Source: Oscillospiraceae bacterium
GTDB taxonomy: Bacteria; Bacillota_A; Clostridia; Saccharofermentanales; Saccharofermentanaceae
DNA: 7,125 bases
Reading direction: 5' to 3'
NCBI GenBank assembly: GCA_902791885.1
Contig: CADAXO010000193.1
Location: 1 to 7,125 of the forward strand
The translations under genes and the position numbers were made by a program. The notes under the pieces are model-generated. The model saw nothing but the letters and a program-made list of their open reading frames with translations, searched no databases and was not told the origin of the DNA. Position 1 is the stretch's first letter; the number at the start of each line of letters is the position of its first letter. Below, in pieces: positions 6,102 through 7,125 of this stretch.

Positions 6102-7112
6102 ATGCCTGAACGCGATCACAGACTATCGAATATACGCGCGATATCATGTATAGCAGTCGTTATACTTCATACTTTCTTTGCCTGCTTCGGAGTATTCGAT
6201 ACGACTGATCTTCAGTACAAATCTTCCTTAATAATACGTAACCTCATGTACTGGGCTGTCCCGTGCTTTATCATGGTTACGGGAGCTTTGCTTCTGGACC
6301 CCAAGCGAAGCATAGGTTATCCCAAGATCTTTAAGAAATACATTCCGAGAATGGTGATCTCACTCATAGTATTTACAATCATCTTTAAGATCACGGACAT
6401 CATACTCGGGCTTGCGGATCCCGGTCTCGCCTCTTTTAAAAACATCTGCAGGGAAGTGGTAACAGGGCAGGGGTGGAACCACATGTGGTACCTTTACACG
6501 ATGACAGCTTTGTACCTGCTGATACCGCTTGTAAGGCCGTTCATCAAGCACGCACCTCGAAAAGAAATCCTGACAGTTATCGTTATACTGACTTTATTCT
6601 TATCAGTAATTCCATTTATAACAGATATACTGAATACTAATTCCGGATTTTACATTCCTGTATACACGATATATCCGTTGTATCTGATACTGGGTTATTA
6701 TGTCTATGTCAATTACTTTGATAATCAAAGTATTGTATTATTATCAATATTCGGGTTTATCGTTGGAATGTCAGCATTTACTTTATTGAGCCTCAATGAT
6801 GAGTCATTAGTCTTAAAGGGCATAATCAACAATTACTCATTTCCGTTAACAGTATTTGGTGCGTTGGGATTGTTCATGCTGATCATGAAGCTTAACAAGA
6901 AGATCCGGATACTGGAATTCATCGATCAGAATTCATTCGGTATTTATCTGATACACATGATACCTTTGAAAGTATTCTGTATTAAGCAGATCATAAATCC
7001 GTACGGCATCGGTACGTGGTTTGTATTCGTGGTTGCAGCAGGTGTGTTCGTAATCTCATTGATCATAACGGCATTACTAAGGAAAATCCCTCTGATCCGT
7101 AAAATCCTTTAA
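6102..7112 (+). CDS. Membrane acyltransferase-3 family protein (OafA-like)
   Basis: A 336-residue integral membrane protein with about ten hydrophobic segments. Acyltransferase-3 proteins move acetyl or other acyl groups across the membrane onto sugars, peptidoglycan or antibiotics. Hallmarks: RLSNIRAISCIAVVILHTFF near residues 7-26, with the conserved Arg12 and His23; WAVPCFIMVTGALLL at 51-65; the loop MWYLYTMTALYLLIPL at 128-143; and NSFGIYLIHMIPL at 277-289. Length is normal and no gap is seen. There is no extra SGNH domain, so it resembles the stand-alone type. Its ATG is 1 base after the previous stop and no clear ribosome site precedes it, pointing to translational coupling. By context the target could be a surface polymer or the neighbouring exported protein, but this is inference. 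Bases around 6590-6850 are more AT-rich than the first block, which partly reflects hydrophobic codons. The 13 bases after the stop hold nothing recognisable. Confidence 0.88.
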   Translation: MPERDHRLSNIRAISCIAVVILHTFFACFGVFDTTDLQYKSSLIIRNLMYWAVPCFIMVTGALLLDPKRSIGYPKIFKKYIPRMVISLIVFTIIFKITDIILGLADPGLASFKNICREVVTGQGWNHMWYLYTMTALYLLIPLVRPFIKHAPRKEILTVIVILTLFLSVIPFITDILNTNSGFYIPVYTIYPLYLILGYYVYVNYFDNQSIVLLSIFGFIVGMSAFTLLSLNDESLVLKGIINNYSFPLTVFGALGLFMLIMKLNKKIRILEFIDQNSFGIYLIHMIPLKVFCIKQIINPYGIGTWFVFVVAAGVFVISLIITALLRKIPLIRKIL

Positions 7113-7125
7113 AACCATACAACCC

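Noticed and set aside
1..7125. CRISPR array, tRNA, rRNA, insertion sequence or attachment site
   Set aside because: No regularly spaced repeats, cloverleaf, transposase or terminal inverted repeats were seen on either strand.

Overview
The window reads as chromosomal DNA of a Gram-positive anaerobe of the Clostridia type. This rests on tight same-strand gene packing, good AGGAGG-like ribosome sites, TTG and GTG starts, a Thr/Glu-rich lipoprotein and close-to-clostridial protein sequences. The genus is not determined. All seven genes are on the + strand and there is no gene-free stretch above 100 bases.

Bases 2-4790 are a tightly packed run of four genes: the 3' part of a long-chain acyl-CoA synthetase (AMP-forming ligase), tldD, pmbA/tldE, and an O-acetylhomoserine sulfhydrylase-like PLP enzyme. 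Gaps are 4 and 2 bases, followed by a 1-base overlap. TldD and TldE normally form a heterodimeric zinc protease; the ligase activates fatty acids; the PLP enzyme makes homocysteine or methionine precursors. A hairpin region (4793-4852), probably a terminator, closes this block.

Bases 4887-7112 are a second unit, apparently concerned with the cell surface. It holds a 103-residue lipoprotein with a Thr/Glu-rich tail, a secreted DUF4214-transglutaminase-like protein, and a membrane acyltransferase-3 protein. Gaps are 5 and 1 bases, and the last two genes lack a clear ribosome site, suggesting translational coupling.

The most striking observation is that three of the four genes in the first block lack short, strongly conserved pieces, while everything around those pieces is well preserved. 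The ligase lacks the A8 hinge (GRxKxxI) segment. TldD lacks its HExxxH zinc motif and also has a frameshift near its N-terminus. The PLP enzyme lacks the HPAS-TTHRQ segment and about 30 N-terminal residues. pmbA/tldE and the second block look intact. The gaps could be assembly losses at conserved sequence shared between co-occurring strains, or recent real deletions. Reads spanning the junctions would decide. I do not see a convincing new defence, mobile or RNA system in this window.
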